Assembly (NCBI GenBank): GCA_963971285.1
Contig: OZ020248.1
Location: 8,804,001 to 8,868,000, forward strand
DNA: 64,000 nt
Direction: 5' to 3'
Source of the DNA: Astropecten irregularis
Taxonomy: Eukaryota > Echinodermata > Asteroidea > Paxillosida > Astropectinidae
Shown here: positions 1-12,304 of the stretch, one piece after another
Position numbering within the stretch: the stretch's first letter is position 1
Layout of the letters: each line of letters begins with the position of its first letter
Made by a program: the position numbers and the translations under genes
The notes under the pieces: model-generated
Database searches by the model: none
The model's input: the letters and a program-made list of their open reading frames with translations, nothing else
Told to the model about the DNA's origin: nothing

Positions 1-113
1 GCCTTTTTCTATATACAATTTTTTTTGCGCAAACAATAATAGACAGGTTGATTTTTACAAACAATACAGATGTTTTTAACTTCACATGATTTTTTATTAC
101 AGTAAACCTTTAA
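1..113 (-). mobile_element. End of a TTAA-family element cut by window start
   Basis: The stretch ends TTTTATTACAGTAAACCT followed by TTAA. It matches, as reverse complement, the terminal ~75 bp of the element at 24143-24569, including a GACAGGTTGA block. The rest is outside the window. Confidence 0.6.
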
Positions 114-615
114 CCGAAACTCGGTTTCTGGTGAACAGTGACAGAACTTTGGCATGTCGTCTGCACACTCGAAAACAAAATCAATCCAAAAATTAATGCA
201 AGGTTGGAAGTATTGAACTTGTGCAAATGTTTATAACAGCATGCACATTGCTCATCTCCTTGCGGTATAGACATGGAATTTAAATTTCAGATCAAGGATC
301 AATGAAAGAATGACGCGAGCAAGAGAATTATCGACGGTTGTAGATCCATTCGTTTCCGTTAAGTGAACGTGTTATTGATTAAATCAGTATTCTGATAACT
401 GACAGGATGGCTTTGACTGACTGCATACAGGACGATTCTTCTTTCATGGAAAGAGAACAGGGTCAAGTTGGAAACAAAAAATAGACCGATGCTTTGCCAT
501 TTAATCCGTACTAATCCAAAATAATGTTTAGATGTTCTTTTTTCTTTGAAAGTGTGACGACACCATGAAATCACTCACTCACCATGAGTATGAACCCTTT
601 ATACCTTGTTTAAAT

Positions 616-976
616 TTAAGGTATAGTATCATACTTTGGTAGCATACCGAAACAGAAATCCTCACAGATTTACGTATAACTTACAGGGTATAAAGATGGT
701 GATGGTAGAAATTTCTGCCTGAAATGCTGTATTCATTACAGAAAAGAGTAAAACCTGTGACCAAAATTATGTTTGATTTTTAAAAGATCAAAAATAAAAG
801 AGAAAAGACTTGAGACATACTGTGACTGTTTTTCACGGTTTTCTCAAAAAGTGGGCACCGTATGGGACTGACATTTTCACAGATGACTGTTACTGTATAT
901 TCCTTGATATTTGTGAGCATGAATTTGTATTTCTAAATTTGACAAAAACTTAAGTATGATAAATTATTACCTTTAA
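616..976 (+). mobile_element. TTAA-family MITE, subfamily A
   Basis: A ~360-bp element starting TTAAGGTATAGTATCATACTTTGG and ending AAGTATGAT...TTACCTTTAA. The ends are inverted repeats and the flanking TTAA suggests a piggyBac- or Kolobok-like target site. Interior landmarks shared with the other copies: CACAGATTTACSTATAACTT, GGTATAAAGATGGTGATGG, GGGCACCGTATGGGACTGA. No ORF. Confidence 0.75.
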
Positions 977-1119
977 GCTTTGATGTCTACTCATATTTTG
1001 ATTTCTATCCGTCGCCATGCACGTGCCTTACGTTTCGTTAGTTAGGCCTAAACATCAAGTGCCTTCTTGATGACAACCAGTAACATTAATGTAACAATTA
1101 TATCGTGGTGTAAAGCACA

Positions 1120-1420
1120 TTACTGTAATTTCAAACCAAATATTTAACCTAGCTATACACTGTTTTTGTCATCAGAAGTAATTAGTATACCTATCAGCGA
1201 AACATTGTATTCATTAACTCATTTTATACAGGCACCACCCACAAAGACACACAGAGCAGATTAATGCCAGTTCAATCCAAATATCAAATCTAGCTCTTCA
1301 CAATAATTGTTTTTTTTTTTAATAATCAGAAGTAATTACCTTAGAGCGACACATTAATCATATATCCATACTAACTCCGTGTATAATGTCTACCGGTATG
1401 GGTTCCCACAAGGACACACC
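1120..1420 (+). repeat. Imperfect tandem duplication, two ~150-bp units
   Basis: Two successive blocks share ordered words: CCAAATAT..AA.CTAGCT, then GTTTTT...ATCAGAAGTAATTA, then CAC..AGGACACAC or CACAAAGACACAC (about 1130-1252 and 1270-1422). The second unit is expanded by a T run. No coding meaning seen. Confidence 0.55.
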
Positions 1421-2036
1421 GCTGCATATGATTATAAATAAAGGTTATATGTATTTTGTCTTAAACAACCTTTGGTATGATAATAGTCTTTTGATTGTGT
1501 ATGTCTTCTTCTGCAATGTCACATACCAGCATATTTTAAAAGCTGCATTGGACTATTATATGCCTATATCACTATAGGCTCATGCATCTTGGCATCTTGA
1601 CAAAGATGACGGGTTTGTTGAGTTGCAAAGCTGCTATCATTTCTCCAGGCTTCATTTTTCACCCCCCATTATTTATATCAAGCAATCTGAAATTCTAATT
1701 CATTCCCATATGGCCGCGACAAAGATGCAATGATCTGTTGTTAGATCGGATATGAATAACATCTGATAATGGATATTATATTAGAACATGTGCAAGGTTC
1801 CCATGGCGATGATTTGGCTGAGTGATGATGACAAGTTGTAAAAAGTCTGATTCGTCGGTGATTGCCCTGTCGGCAAAGCGTTTATAATCCCCAGACCACA
1901 GTCAGTTTAATGACCAACACATATTCCAAATGCCATGCTTGTATAGTCTATAGTTATATACCCATGTACCACATGTTTGTTTCCGCCCACTTTTATTGGT
2001 AGAAATAGCTAAACAAATCAGAAGAATTTCCATTAA

Positions 2037-2765
2037 AGGTACTGATTGGTGAAGGCAGCTGAACAGCGCTCATACTTAGTATAATCCAGCTTGTACATAA
2101 AATAATAAACCTGTGAAAATTTGAGCTCAATCGGACATCTGAATCACGAGAAAATAGGGAGGTTTCGCATGCAAACGTTTAGCTATACGTTTAGCTATCC
2201 GCATAAACGTCAACAGCCGATCCGATGTTTCGCAATAGTGAAGTCTATTTCCGACAACGGAGAGCCACTTTTGTACCTGACTTTGAGGCCTCATATTGTC
2301 TTATTCTTCAGTTTTGAAATGCATAGAAATGGCATACTTGTGTTCAGCAAATCTTTTCTTTTTAATCTAATCATGCACAAGAGAAAATAATGAACAGAGA
2401 AAATACTGATATTCGCTATGCGTTTAACGGTTACGCGTACGTATTGCACAAGATATCCGTGCTTCGAAGACGTAAAACGGATAGCGAAAAAAAAAGTGAC
2501 GTCATAAGTACACAAATACTGGTGACGTATCCGGCGCGCGAAACGTATCCGTTCGCTTGCGAAAACCCGACTCAATTTTGTCTAATAAAATATAAAGAAT
2601 GGTTTTTCATCTTACCTTGAGATCAAAACTGTTTTCGGTCTTTGTTTTACTAATTTCTGGATAAATACACCATTTCAGACGGAAATATTTCAACAGTTTG
2701 TTTCTACCAGCACCATCTCCAAACCCTGAAAGTTATATGCAAATCTGTGAACATTTCTGTTTGTT
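2037..2765 (-). mobile_element. TTAA-family MITE, subfamily B, interrupted by an insertion
   Basis: Begins TTAAAGGTACTG at 2033 and carries, as reverse complement, TTTGAGCTCAATCGGACATCT, GAGATCAAAACTG, TTTCTGGATAAATACACCATTTCAG and ATCTGTGAACATTTCTG. Uninterrupted relatives lie at 18241 and 28715. About 400 bp of unrelated GC-rich sequence (2160-2567) splits it. Confidence 0.7.
2160..2567. mobile_element. Nested TIR element inside a TTAA-family MITE
   Basis: The ends carry an inverted repeat TTTCGCAWGCRAACG (2163-2177 and 2550-2564, 13 of 15 bases). The interior is CG-rich with repeated ACGTTTAGCTAT, CGTTTAACGG and CGTATCCG words, unlike the AT-rich host repeat on both sides. A CRE-type palindrome TGACGTCA is at 2497. 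Target duplication is not clear. Short ORFs on both strands have no recognisable product. Confidence 0.6.
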
Positions 2766-2854
2766 TATGTTACCATTCCTGTACTGTACATTTAAAATGC
2801 CACATATGTTGAAGGGATCCCTAAAGGCTGAACTGTAATTCGTAATCATGTCGG

Positions 2855-3048
2855 CAGTGGCGTCACCAGACTTTTGAGTCTGGGGGGGCACAAGGGGGGC
2901 ACTAGCAATTGTTGGGGGGGCACTACAATAATATATATTATATTTTTTTTCGCCAACCCAAATCTCAAATGGGGGGGCACGAGGGGGGGCACGAGGTTTT
3001 CCAGGGGGGGCACGTGCCCCCCCTGGCCCCCCCTTGGCGACGCCACTG
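2855..3048. mobile_element. hAT-type MITE with perfect 8-bp target duplication
   Basis: The 194-bp element begins CAGTGGCGTCACCA and ends TGGCGACGCCACTG. It is flanked by CATGTCGG on both sides (2847-2854 and 3049-3056). CAG...CTG ends with an 8-bp duplication are typical of hAT transposons. The interior is runs of six to seven G or C, giving Gly/Pro-rich spurious reading frames on both strands. Confidence 0.9.
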
Positions 3049-3785
3049 CATGTCGGCCTATAGGCCTTTGTACCCCTCCATTTCTCGTTGTTTGTGTATT
3101 TGTGATTTTGCATATTATCATCTGATCTCATTCAGATAATACCAACTACTACATGATTGTATTATCAAAACTAAGCCAAATCAGGCAAAATTCAGACAAC
3201 ATGTCTACAGGCAATCGTCGTATTACCGTGCATGGATATGACAACATTAACAAAATCGTATAGGCCTAGACCCCCGGCCTGGCAATCTCAATCTGAATTT
3301 ACTCTTAAGAACGCAGAGAGAGGCAAATATAGACAGTAATATGCCAAGATCTCGCTCTACTGGTTTCTCAATCATGACGTATTAAGCTTGATATTTACCT
3401 AGCGACAAAAGCTGAACAGACTTAGCCCTCTGACATTATTGATTTACTAATTAATATTGACATAGACATAGATACTCTGTAAAATGAGAGAAAAGAAAGA
3501 AGAAGTGCATGAATTGGCTGTATACAATCTGCATTGTTGTAGAACCAATTCCCTTTTTGTTATTTTTTGTATTGTTGTCTAATTGAATAGTATGATGAAT
3601 TGTTTTATTGATTCATTGAATGAAGTTTCTATCTTGTCTTATCTTTAAATTCATATCAATTTCGTTTTGCGATGCAAAGAGTCACAAATGGGTATAGAAT
3701 TTCCAGCGGGCCTCAGACAATGCTGATTATCGATTGAGGAGGAGCTCATAAAAATATACCGACCATTTGTGGCTTGTAATGATGG

Positions 3786-3860
3786 GGGTAAATGACGCTG
3801 CTTCCGCAAGGGAACAAATCCCCACGGTGGGGGTTCTATTCAAGCAGGTCATTTTACCGC
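3786..3860. repeat. Nested hairpin
   Basis: Arms GGTAAATGACGCTGCTT and AAGCAGGTCATTTTACC pair over ~16 positions. The loop contains a second stem CCCCAC/GTGGGG. Could be a relic foldback element or a structured RNA; there is no further evidence for either. Confidence 0.45.
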
Positions 3861-4298
3861 TCTCGCTTCTGTCCTAAATGTATACTGTATGTCTCTGGTT
3901 ACAAACACGTCTAATTGGTGTTTGAATGCATTGTGTGCTCTGACGAACATGCACAGTCACAGGGGTTAAACAGATACATGTAATTAGAAATAAAAGCAAA
4001 TTTGTAAATCAAGCAAGAATTTAGCGAAATGTGCTTTTTTTAACTTGAGTGAACTAACAGTACGTTTATTTTTTTCATCACGTTCTGCATTCAAAAGGTG
4101 TCAGCCTACGAATGGTCGTTAGAAAAAAACAACCTCTAACATGATTATTTAAACTTTAGTCAATAATCGATTTTTTTTAACAAATAAAAACGAAATAAGA
4201 ACCCAATGTTTTAAATGACACGCGTTGAAATCAACTGACCGCATACGAAGGAATATCATCTATAGTACAGAGTACAGTAGGCCACACAAGTACAAGAT

Positions 4299-4344
4299 CA
4301 CCCTGAGTTGAAGTCAGTAATACACCCTGAGTTGAAGTCAGTAA
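4299..4344 (+). repeat. 22-bp exact tandem duplication
   Basis: CACCCTGAGTTGAAGTCAGT plus AA occurs at 4299-4320 and again at 4323-4344, separated by 2 bp. Perfect identity suggests a recent local duplication. Confidence 0.85.
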
Positions 4345-5213
4345 CAATTTGCAAAGGGACGTTTTTGTGTGACCCGTTGATAGATTGTGGAAATACGGAA
4401 ATGGCAAGTTGTTAATGGTCAGCTCTTTGCTGATAATGCTCTCCCATTTGGTATTGATCAAAGTCATCAGCCTTCTCTGATTTTGAAGAAGCAACACCTG
4501 ATTGATCTGGACGCGCGTAGCAAGCTGTAAAGTACCCGAGCAGTCGCGGTGACTCCTCTTCGCCTTATTGGCGACTCATCACATGAGAGGTTAGCTTCAT
4601 CAGGAAAGGAGAAAAAGCAGAGCAGAAACTATCTATCTGTTAGTTTGCACTTACAAATGCAGCTGGGGAATACAAGCTTGATTACCCGTTACTCTCTAAC
4701 GAGTATTGGAAATCGACGGCAAGCATGAAGTGTGCCATTGCAATATACCTATGTTGATTAAAGAAGCCAGTACAACCTAAAACATTAACGGAAGAGGCAC
4801 AGTCCCAATCGCATTCTCATTCGTATAAACGTAAAACGGGGGAATGCCAACTTATATTATATTCAGTGTATTCCCAGAGTATGTGGTATTTTGTGCACGA
4901 GGAATATTTCCCTACCTAATTTACCGGCGACGTACGGTATGGGTGGGGGAGAATCAGTAATTATCATGTGTCCTCGTATCGGTTGAAACTATGGTGTACA
5001 TTCTAGCGTTATTACGAAATCGGATATACGAATAGATTCGACCTGAATCCTTTCATATATCTCACTGCAAACCAGGGCGCCATTAGGTCAGCATCGCGTG
5101 TGATATATACCTTTGAAACATGACACATCGCAGCATATATACCACATCATTCCCTCACTGCATTACTAATGTAAATCTATTGGTGAATTTTTATCAGGAG
5201 TGTTTTGTTTTGT

Positions 5214-5382
5214 AGGGGAACGAAAAACAAACAGAATAAAACAAATTGGAAAAAAATGAAAAAGAAAACCGAGAAAATAAAAGGAAAAGAGAGTAAGAAA
5301 AATACCACGAACAGAAAATACAAAATAGAAATCAAGCAAAATATCGAAGAGGAATAAGAATATAAAATAAACTAAAAAAACC
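5214..5382 (+). repeat. A-rich, T-poor strand-asymmetric tract
   Basis: About 170 bp made almost wholly of A with scattered G and C and very few T. The complementary strand gives a 78-aa Phe/Leu-rich frame that is compositional, not a gene. Confidence 0.6.
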
Positions 5383-5937
5383 CATCGTGCCACACAAGGC
5401 AATCAATGACCAAGACGATATAGCATTCATCTATAGCAAATATTATAGGCCTAACTGTCTTGAAGATAGTGAGAAAATGTTCACCAGAAAAAAATGACAA
5501 ATGTACAAGCAAGATTTTCCTCTTGCATGTTCGTTGCCTTCAAGATACCTGTATGTAGTTGTCTTGTGTGACATGGATCTATCTGAACCGTCATGACAGC
5601 TCGTACGGGTTGAGTTTTCGCTTGGGAATCATGCAATATCTATGCGAGGACAAACGTGCCTTCTCACCTAAAGGCCTATAGCTACTTCTGCCAGGAATAT
5701 ATATTTGACCTTCATATTGTTTTTCTTGTCATATAGGACCTGCTTTAAGAACACCAGTTCGACCAAAATATGTATGACTTAAATTGTCAGAACGTCCACT
5801 TTTGTTAAATTCTCGTCACTGTCTCATTTAACACGAGCTTTTAGGCAGTAAAGATACCACAAGCAAGACGTTCACGGCGTACAGAAATCTTGAATGGCGT
5901 TCGAGATTCTATAGAGGTCGCTCGTACGTGTTTCTTA

Positions 5938-6682
5938 TGCCCCGGTCACAACCGGGTTGCGTGCAGTCTACGGGCACTTTGCGATCAAATTCGCATACAA
6001 ACGTGCATTCTATGCAAGGGGCCCTCACGATATTCGCAATGGTCCGTGCGGGAAATCTAATCGCTAACAAGCCGCAGAGGGGAATTGAACGTGCTCAATT
6101 TTTGCAAGCGATTCGTTTGAGATTTTCTGGACGCATACAAACCGCATACCACCGCAAGGCAGACGTACATGACCCTTCAGTCAAACGTGCGAATAACGTA
6201 TTAAACGTGCGAATAACGTACCTATAACTCAGTCGTACTTGCGATTGACAGCAAACGCGGCGACTGACTTGAGCTGCCTGCACGGGGGTTTATATAGCCC
6301 GTGTGAACGTGCGACCCCCCGCAAGTGTCACGTGCATTAAACGTGCGGAACACGTGCATAAAACGTGCATCACATGTGCGACAAACTTATAGTCCGTACG
6401 ACCAATCGCATAGCCGGACGGGCAGTCGCATGATCTCACGGTTTTTCGCACGTGATATGCACGTTATATGCACGTTATATGCACATGATCCGCACGTTAC
6501 CTGCAAGTGAGGCCGCGTGACACCTCCCCGGTCAACCGCGGGCAGACTCATATGACGCTACACACAATCGCAAATGTGACCACTGATGAGAATATCGTAC
6601 GTCATTCAACAATCGCTGTCCCCTGCGTTTGACCCTGAGATTTTTTTTCGTACGTCCACCGCACCCGGTTGTGACCGGGGCA
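5938..6682. mobile_element. Harbinger-like non-autonomous element
   Basis: The ends are a perfect 20-bp inverted repeat TGCCCCGGTCACAACCGGGT (5938-5957, and as complement to 6682), flanked by TTA on both sides (5935-5937, 6683-6685). A 3-bp TWA-type duplication is the hallmark of PIF/Harbinger transposons. The 745-bp interior is CG-rich and filled with ACGTGC-containing subrepeats, for example AAACGTGCGAATAACGTA twice at 6184-6220. Reading frames of 60-100 aa show no transposase motif. Confidence 0.85.
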
Positions 6683-6685
6683 TTA

Positions 6686-9600
6686 CGGACCAGTAGTTTG
6701 CAGACCACAGAATCAATTCTACTTGACCATTCTGCCGCTCGTTAGATTCGATGTGCTTCTTTCAACTAGAAACTGTATAACGTCCGAAGATTGAAACTCG
6801 CGGCGAGTGGATGATCACTGCAATAAATAAAGTATACATAAAATGTAAAGCCAAATATTTACAGACTGCACAAACAACTATGATTGGCTTCGTAATGAAA
6901 AGAAAATCATCACTTTTTCCGCGTTAGCATTTTCCATGTCTTTATTGTGGCACAATGATCGGTTAGCCCGCCGTGCAGAGCACATTACTCGTAAAACTTC
7001 ACATCCTTACTTGCCGAGGTGTTATTGGAAATGAGGGAAATAGGCTGTATACGGTTGAAAGACCTGAAGGCGTTACCTTCATGCCACGCCCACTTCACAC
7101 GTGCCGTCTGCGAACGTCCATGAGAAAAGGTAATTGGCAATGCATTGGTTTATACATCTGATGAGCACAGAACCCATTATAGATTGATATTTAATGAATA
7201 CTAAGAGTCGGTTTTATCTCATAGGAATTGCATTCGAACGGAGAAACTTTAAAACGAAATTATGGTGCGAATCCGTGTTATGGTTGACTTGAAACCAGAA
7301 GTAAAAGGATTGCGCGCAGTGCGTATGTAAAACGCGTATGGATCGGGACGCAACGGCTGTCTTGTGTGTGCCTTATCGCGGTGAACGCGCGCAGTGTATA
7401 CGCCACGTTTCCACCTGCATATAAATGTGAAATGAAAAGCTTACAGCATGTTTACTTCATACTTTTATGGAAACAGGTGATTCTACTCAATCTTCTGCTA
7501 GATCCTGTGCGGACGGTTTTTTTTTGTGACAGAGAATGATTAATGCATGCTTTTACGACGCTACCTTTCTCTTTTCCCCTCGGAGACGAGGGAAAAAACA
7601 AACAATAAAATCAAACACAGGAATCGATGAAGCAAGAAAACCTGATTTGTGGTTCTTGATAAGATTCGATTCAAACTGCAATCACAATTTCTAATCAATT
7701 TTGTTGAAGGTTCTCGGTTGCAAAAAACAAAACCAAAAGGTTTGTATATCATTTGCTATTCTTATTCTCATCTGCCTTCATACCGTGTTGAATTTTGCAC
7801 GGTACACACGACGGCTTAATTAACTGAACTCATCCATGTAATGATTATTATTCGTGGCCACATTTTCGTTGCGATAAGCATCGTCCTCGTGTCCCGATTG
7901 CAAAAACCCATTTCTTCGAATGACCACATTGTGTGTATATGCGTATATGCTGCTCCTCTTAACCAGTATACCATGAAGCGAACATCTTCAGCATGTGCTC
8001 TACTAAATTCAATCTGTAGATTGAGTCTACTAGAAGCGACGTCCTATAGTAGAAGGTTCCATCAGCAGCTCCTCCCGATCGGTCATTATCAGCTTTCCCA
8101 AAGAAGGTAAACCCACAGTGCCATTAATAACTACGGGAGAGCCACACATATGGATTTTCCTGTAGCTAGGCATGTTATACCATCTTAATGAAACAGGACC
8201 ACCGCTGAGACATTCGTCCTTTGCACTGGATATAACTTCCATTGGGTCCCTCATATGAATAATTGCACGATAGATCAGCTCGCCGTGCAGTCCTGGCCCG
8301 AAAAAAGAAAGAAAGAAAGAAAGAAAGTCGGCCCTCATCAAATTAATCACTTTCGCTGGATACTTATAAAGAACTACATGTTGACTTGAACTACTTACGG
8401 AGCTCTGTGGAATTCTGTAGCTATTCATTACAGCCTAGGATGCGGCCGGAGTTCCCAATCTTGTTCGTGTGTCTTTCCCCTAACAAACAAACAAACCTAG
8501 AATGAATTAAAGTCATACAGTGTTTCCACCAAGGGAGCGCACGTACGTGCGCTGCCAATTCAGTATTTTCTTCCTAAGCAAACTATAGCCAATGCATGGA
8601 CATTGTGATTTGATTTGATTTGCTTAAATTGTCAGCACTGTATTGCTCAGCACGTGATGTAGGCCTTCTTATAATGTTCTGCTATCGTTTGACATTTCAT
8701 ACTAAGGACAATGATTTTCAAAGGAAAAGTTGAAAAATTAGTACTATTCCTGTCGCCAAATATCAATTTATTAGGAAAAGGCCATACATGTCTTCGTTCA
8801 GATCTTGGGTTTTACCCAATGACGTAATACGGATGCAACTTGGAAGAAGGATGCCATTATGGGGTCGATTAAGTTTTATAAGGTTTTATTTTTATTTATT
8901 TATTTATTTAAATAAATAATGTTAAATAATGCTGAGACTATGTTTTGTTATTCATGTATATGCTAAATATACATTGCCCGTTCTTTGAGCGATCGAGTAT
9001 TAAAAGTTGTATTATTTGTGAGACGACCAACACTAAAATCCATAAACATCAGATGATATTGGTATATATAAAACACACTTAGAATTTAAATGATAGTCAT
9101 TTGGTAAGGCTCTTTGCCTCTATTAACGTTCTATTTCTAAACGAAGCATTACTGATTACAGATTGATATATCTGTCCAAGTTATTAAATGACATATGATT
9201 TAAACAACATCATAATTATGAGCAGTTAAATTTGTTTGTTTGCTTTAGTGTTAGGCCGATATTAAATTCGGCAGTACATCTTTAACGAAAGTTTGTTATT
9301 CCAGTTAATACAAACTGTCAACGGGCCTGCTATATTTCTCGATGTGCTGTATATGTGCCATTCTGTGGCATTGCTCCTTATTAATACTGGCACCGTGTTT
9401 ATATGAAAACTCCTGTATGAAGATGAATGTAATTGTCGGTATACACACACATGTCTTATTACATTCTACCAGGTTTCTGTTCACATTAATCAAACCTGTA
9501 GACCTGCATGTAATAACGTAAACACATCCGACCAACACAAGTAATGTAATTACGTTTCCATGGAAGCGACCCTCAAGACAAATAGACCGTATTTTCATAA

Positions 9601-10014
9601 AGTTGACCAGAAATGTGTAATGAGTGGAAGTGGCCCCTGTTATTGTGTATATCACTGCGCTTGATAATCTCACTCCCGTGGCCGTATCAGTGCAATGTTT
9701 TTGTTAATGATTTGTACACGAAAAGGCAGGTGTCCTATTGCGCCAAAAGACGTATATGACGTATTTCATAATAATCACAGAGTGTGCTACAATAACTGGC
9801 AGTCCATCTGAGAGACACTCTTGTCAGTCCTTGTCAGTGGAATTGGGACATTTACAATTACTGTATCGTATTGGCGTTATGCACTGGCTTATTGATGTCT
9901 GCAGCAGCCACCGTGATTGTATCGATCCCTTTAAATTATGAAAATACGAATCAACGTCGCCCTCTATATAAATATCTACAAAAATCCAAATCCTCAACTG
10001 TGTCACTGTCATGT
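6686..10014. other. No convincing gene; short microsatellites
   Basis: Mostly AT-rich. Contains (GAAA)n at about 8301-8327 and (TTTA)n at 8885-8919. A 132-aa minus-strand frame at 8428-8030 is the longest open stretch; it has a strong acceptor-like pyrimidine tract before 8295 but matches no family I know. Confidence 0.5.
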
Positions 10015-10382
10015 TTAAAGGTACTATCATACTTTGGTAGCATCCAGAAACTGAATGCTTCGCAGATTTACCTATAACTTTACGGTGTATAAAGATGGTC
10101 ATGGTAAACGCATATTGTTCAATTTAGTCTGAAATGCTGTATTTATCCAGAAAACAGTAAAACCAATGACCAAAAAACAAAAAAAATCTTTTAAAGATAA
10201 AAAATAACGGTGAAAAGACTTAAGAAATACCGTGGGCGTTTTTCACTGTTTTTCTCAAAAAGTGGGCACCGTATGCATGGGACTGAATATTTCACAGATG
10301 ACAGTGACTGTATCTTCCTTGATATTTTGTGCCCATGAATCTGTATTTCTTTGACAAAAACCAAAGTATGATATTACCTTAA
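10015..10382 (+). mobile_element. TTAA-family MITE, subfamily A
   Basis: Starts TTAAAGGTACTATCATACTTTGG and ends CCAAAGTATGATATTACCTTAA. Interior landmarks match the copy at 616-976, including CGTTTTTCACTGTTTTTCTC and GTGGGCACCGTATG. About 365 bp, no ORF. Confidence 0.85.
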
Positions 10383-12304
10383 AGGACAATATGATCATGA
10401 CATGGAATGGTTCTTGAATCATTAAATGCCAAGTATTCAATTGTCGTCACCAGCCACTTTTGTCGTCAAATGATATTTAAAAATGTTTTGTTGATCACAT
10501 TATATCGTTATTTTTCCAGCTTGATATCTTTTTGCCTTGGAATACGTGATGATATACATGTAAAATGAATAGTTTCCAGTTGTTGAAGGCATACAGTGAG
10601 TAGGGCCGGGCCGGGACCTTATTTAATCAATTTCAAACCCGTCCGCATTACATGCGTCGACAGACATTCAATCACAAATAAACCACATTCGTTTTCAGCG
10701 TTCTTTAGCTTTGTCTGCAGAATAAATTAACTCTTGTTTCAAAATAAAACAAATAAAATAAGACAGACATGAAATAAACAAATGCAAGATTTTAATTTTA
10801 AGGATAAATAAAAATGTTCCCGCATGTTGAAATCAATGTATTCCGTTCAGTTAACACTCGAAAACACAAGGCACTCTCAAACTTGTTGAAATGCTTTGAC
10901 TGTATTAGATTAGTAAACGACACCTGGTTTACATATTGGTTTTATTTATAAAGACGTAGTCCTGTTTGTTATTCAGCTGGAAACAAGATGTTTCCAGCCG
11001 GAAATGAATTTTTATCTCAAATCGATGACGGCGTTAGAAAATTGAATAAATGTACACTGCAGTTGGTATTGATTTTTGCCCGCTGTCTGATATTTAGATG
11101 TCGAAGGAATACATTGGAAACATTCATTTTTATTAAATCAATGTTGGCTACTAATACATTTTTTTTTATTATTGTCTGATTATTGATTAACCAAAGAAAA
11201 GAATATCATGCTTATTGATATGTTGTGTATAGGGCCTATATGGTTTGATCAGTAAAGTATAGATCATTCACTTCCAATCTGTGTATATTCACAAAGGTGT
11301 TCGTATACATCTATCCAAATACCTTACACTTTATTCTGAATACGATTATTTCGACGGTTTTAGTTGTCAATTTCCTTTTCTTTTGAAATGCTTTGGTAAT
11401 TACGTCCAGCCCTATATATATTCACCCAATTTTCCTTGCAAATACAGTTGTAGCGTATTAATACGCGTGATTTTTCTGCGTAGTTGTCCAAGCGGCCAGT
11501 TGTAGATCGATATCACATTACCAATTTAAACCAGTGCTTATTCTACAGCAGGGATAACACACACCTTAAGCTATCAGAGGACGTTATTATTTGTTCCATC
11601 CCAGAGAGAGATTCTGTTGTCAGTCATCTCAAACAGCTTGTATCTCTCGTGGTAATCCTCACACCTCAGTGCAGTCCTTTACCTTATTATTCCAGTGATC
11701 ATGATATAGCCTGGCTTGCAACTCGTATTCTAGCGACGAACAACCTAACAACAAACCTGTTATTATAGACCTCGACCATGCACGTGGGAGACGGACCTTT
11801 TTGAAATCACGACTTTTTTTCATCTTTTCTGCACTAATCCAGCGATTGCTGAAAGTCACGCGAACGAACGCGTTTCGTGCGGTAAATCTCCACAAATCCT
11901 GCGATAAGTAACTTGTATAATATGGAAGATATTTGGAGTGATGTCACCCGGTACGCGTACGCACTCCACCCACACTCAGAAGAGTAAACCAATCAACAAA
12001 ATGGTTCTCAATTTTTCTTCGTCTATGACGATTGGTTCAGTCAATACGTAAGCAATAAAATGACTGTAATTACTGATTAGTTAGCAACAGGTGATTATAG
12101 TAAAATGCCAGCGTGTTGTTTTGGCATCAATACTGGGATTAGATATTAGATATTGGCAAACCTTTTATCCATGACAACCAGGAATACTCGAAACGTTGGT
12201 TGATTTTCATGCTCCTAAATGTTGACGTTCCGCTGAAGGATCTTATTTTAAAAATATGGAACCTTAGAATAAAATTCTTGGAAATCAATGTACGAAATGG
12301 AGAC
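10383..12304. other. No gene or repeat recognised
   Basis: AT-rich sequence with short open frames only (up to 94 aa) and no family motifs. Nothing repeated elsewhere in the window was noticed. Confidence 0.45.

Larger units (their letters stand above)
3057..5937. other. No gene seen; simple features only
   Basis: AT-rich sequence without a recognisable exon. It holds a nested hairpin (3786-3860), a 22-bp tandem duplication (4299-4344) and an A-rich, T-poor tract (5214-5382). The open frames of 78-99 aa show no family motif. Confidence 0.5.

Noticed and set aside
2733-3139. Gly/Pro-rich 76-132-aa frames on both strands
   Set aside because: They arise from G and C runs of the hAT-type MITE at 2855-3048.
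5166-5402. Phe/Leu-rich putative membrane protein on the minus strand
   Set aside because: Product of the A-rich, T-poor tract; no balanced codon use, no neighbouring exon.
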